In this document: positions 15,079-16,332 of the stretch, one piece after another
Layout of the letters: each line of letters opens with the position of its first letter
Position numbering within the stretch: the first letter of the stretch is position 1
From: CAYOFK01 sp964403185
Lineage (GTDB): Bacteria; Bacteroidota; Bacteroidia; Bacteroidales; VadinHA17
DNA: 16,332 nucleotides
Assembly: GCA_964403185.1 (NCBI GenBank)
Contig: CAYOFK010000057.1
Location: 1-16,332, forward strand
Direction: 5' to 3'
The notes under the pieces: model-generated
What the model was told of the DNA's origin: nothing
Databases searched by the model: none
The model's input: only the letters and a program-made list of their open reading frames with translations
Program-made: the position numbers and the translations under genes

Positions 15079-16332
15079 ATGTTTATAAGAACTTTTTATC
15101 TGTTGCTGCTCAGTACAATTCTTCTGACCTCCTGTAATTCATCCTATACTGAATTTAAATCAGACAGATTTTCAATATCCATTGATGATCAGGGCAGGAT
15201 TATCTCAATGGCCGGGACTAAGAACTTTGTTCCTGAAAGCCGATACACAGCTTTATTATCGGTAAAAACCGCTGAAAATTTGTTTAAGGCTGATAAAGCC
15301 ATCTGGAATGAAGAAAAGTATATTCTTACACTACATTTCGGCGTTCCCGATAAGCATGCAGAAATTTCTATTCTCTCTAAATCAAGCCATATCAGTTTTG
15401 AATTAATAAGCCTGGAAGGATTTGAAAATCTTGAATATATCCTCTGGGGACCATACCCGACATCAATTGGATCAATTGTAGGCGAAACTGTTGGTGTTGT
15501 TCAGAACGAAGATTATGCCATTGGTATCCAGGCATTAAATATCAAAACTCTTGGAGGATATCCTACAAATGATGACGATTCGGAACCTTCTTTCAATATA
15601 TTTGCCACTACCAGTTACGTTGACGTAGGTGATTCAGTGCAAGTGCTTTACAGGGGACAGACTGCCAAACATACCGAGTTTGGAAGTGTGCTCCAGGCAT
15701 ACTGCAGGAACAGGGATAAGGAAAGGATAATCCCAAGCTGGAAACATGATTATTATGTGGCGCCTCCCTATGATGATGGTGGTGTGGTGGGATCAAAGAT
15801 TGCCTTATTTGGTTGTCCCCCGGACAAAGCCCTTGAAACATTAAGTGCCATTGAACTGGAAGAGGGCCTCCCCCATCCTGAAATTGACGGTGAATGGAAT
15901 AAAATGGCCAGGCATTCCACTGCCTCATATCTCATTATGGGATTCGGGGAAGAAAACCTTGATGCCTGTCTCAGGATCACCAAAGAATCCGGGCTGAAAT
16001 ACCTATACCAGGGCGGGCCTTTTGAGAACTGGGGGCATTTTAAACTCAATCCCGTTCTGTTTCCCGATAACTGGGAAAGCATGAAACGCTGTGTGGAACG
16101 TGCAGAGGAACAAGGAATAAGGCTGGGGGTCCACACTCTGTCCAACTTTATTACAACCAACGATCCTTATGTTACTCCTGTTCCGGATCCGCGCCTGGCC
16201 AGGGTTGGATCCTCAAAACTCACATCAGCGATCGATGCAACACAAAATGACATACCTGTTGATGATTTGAAATTTTTCAATCAGATGAAGAATAATAACC
16301 TGCATGCTGCAGTTATCGGAAATGAGATCATC
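15079..16332 (+). CDS. Large exported lipoprotein, possible glycoside hydrolase, C-terminus cut by window edge
   Basis: An open frame of 418 codons runs from ATG 15079 to the right edge without a stop. Residues 1-19 (MFIRTFYLLLLSTILLTSC) are a lipoprotein signal with acceptor Cys19. Residues about 22-215 are beta-rich with few charges in the strands, like the N-terminal beta-sandwich of many exo-glycosidases. Residues about 285 onward alternate helices and strands (ACLRITKESGLKYLYQGGPFENWGHFKLNP, then AEEQGIRLGVHTLSN), which resembles the opening of a TIM barrel in GH27/GH36/GH101-like enzymes. I do not recognise a specific family, and the catalytic residues would lie mostly beyond the window. 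The 13-bp gap from the sugar porter places it in the same transcript, so a glycan-cleaving role is a reasonable inference, but only that. Confidence 0.75.
   Translation, partial: MFIRTFYLLLLSTILLTSCNSSYTEFKSDRFSISIDDQGRIISMAGTKNFVPESRYTALLSVKTAENLFKADKAIWNEEKYILTLHFGVPDKHAEISILSKSSHISFELISLEGFENLEYILWGPYPTSIGSIVGETVGVVQNEDYAIGIQALNIKTLGGYPTNDDDSEPSFNIFATTSYVDVGDSVQVLYRGQTAKHTEFGSVLQAYCRNRDKERIIPSWKHDYYVAPPYDDGGVVGSKIALFGCPPDKALETLSAIELEEGLPHPEIDGEWNKMARHSTASYLIMGFGEENLDACLRITKESGLKYLYQGGPFENWGHFKLNPVLFPDNWESMKRCVERAEEQGIRLGVHTLSNFITTNDPYVTPVPDPRLARVGSSKLTSAIDATQNDIPVDDLKFFNQMKNNNLHAAVIGNEII

Noticed and set aside
15608..16160. Minus-strand frames, one with a run of histidines
   Set aside because: They lie opposite the continuous lipoprotein frame. 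The histidine run is the complement of a GAT-GAT-GGT-GGT-GTG stretch coding DDGGV on the plus strand.

Overview
The window looks like chromosome from a Bacteroidota member, probably a Marinilabiliales/Prolixibacteraceae-type glycan degrader. The reasons are: a TolC protein of the type Bacteroidota pair with a MacA-like adaptor, several short-signal lipoproteins ending in TSC or VSC, a Tat-exported Gfo/Idh oxidoreductase, moderate GC, no Shine-Dalgarno pattern, and a TAnnTTTG-type -7 box. This assignment is inference from protein style, not a database result.

Left half, minus strand (1-6204). Read in the direction of transcription, the order is: a MacA/HlyD-like periplasmic adaptor, a TolC-family outer-membrane protein, a headless creatininase-family remnant, a Tat-exported Gfo/Idh/MocA oxidoreductase, and an exported HEAT-repeat protein that runs off the left edge. 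The last two look like a catabolic pair. The first two look like the front of an efflux operon whose ABC genes are absent. The creatininase reading frame keeps only its C-terminal half and abuts the end of tolC. The simplest reading is that a deletion joined two unrelated operons here.

Centre (6205-6623). This is a divergent intergenic region. It holds a candidate promoter and palindrome for the adaptor gene, and a striking 10-bp perfect inverted repeat upstream of the plus-strand cluster.

Right half, plus strand (6624-16332). A glycan-degradation cluster carries a GH95-like lipoprotein, an array of REP-like hairpins, an S1-type sulfatase, a large GH2 lipoprotein, an MFS sugar porter, and an unrecognised lipoprotein that runs off the right edge. 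The last four are tightly spaced and probably cotranscribed. The likely logic is that surface or periplasmic glycosidases and a sulfatase strip a sulfated glycan or glycoside, and the released monosaccharide enters through the sugar/H+ symporter. No SusC/SusD pair, sensor or sugar kinase is visible here.

I found no defence system, CRISPR array, transposase, tRNA or rRNA. The items most worth a second look are the REP/REPIN-like hairpin array at 9038-9200, the tolC/creatininase deletion scar at about 3434-3543, the substituted catalytic positions in the GH95-like enzyme, and the inverted repeat at 6461-6504.
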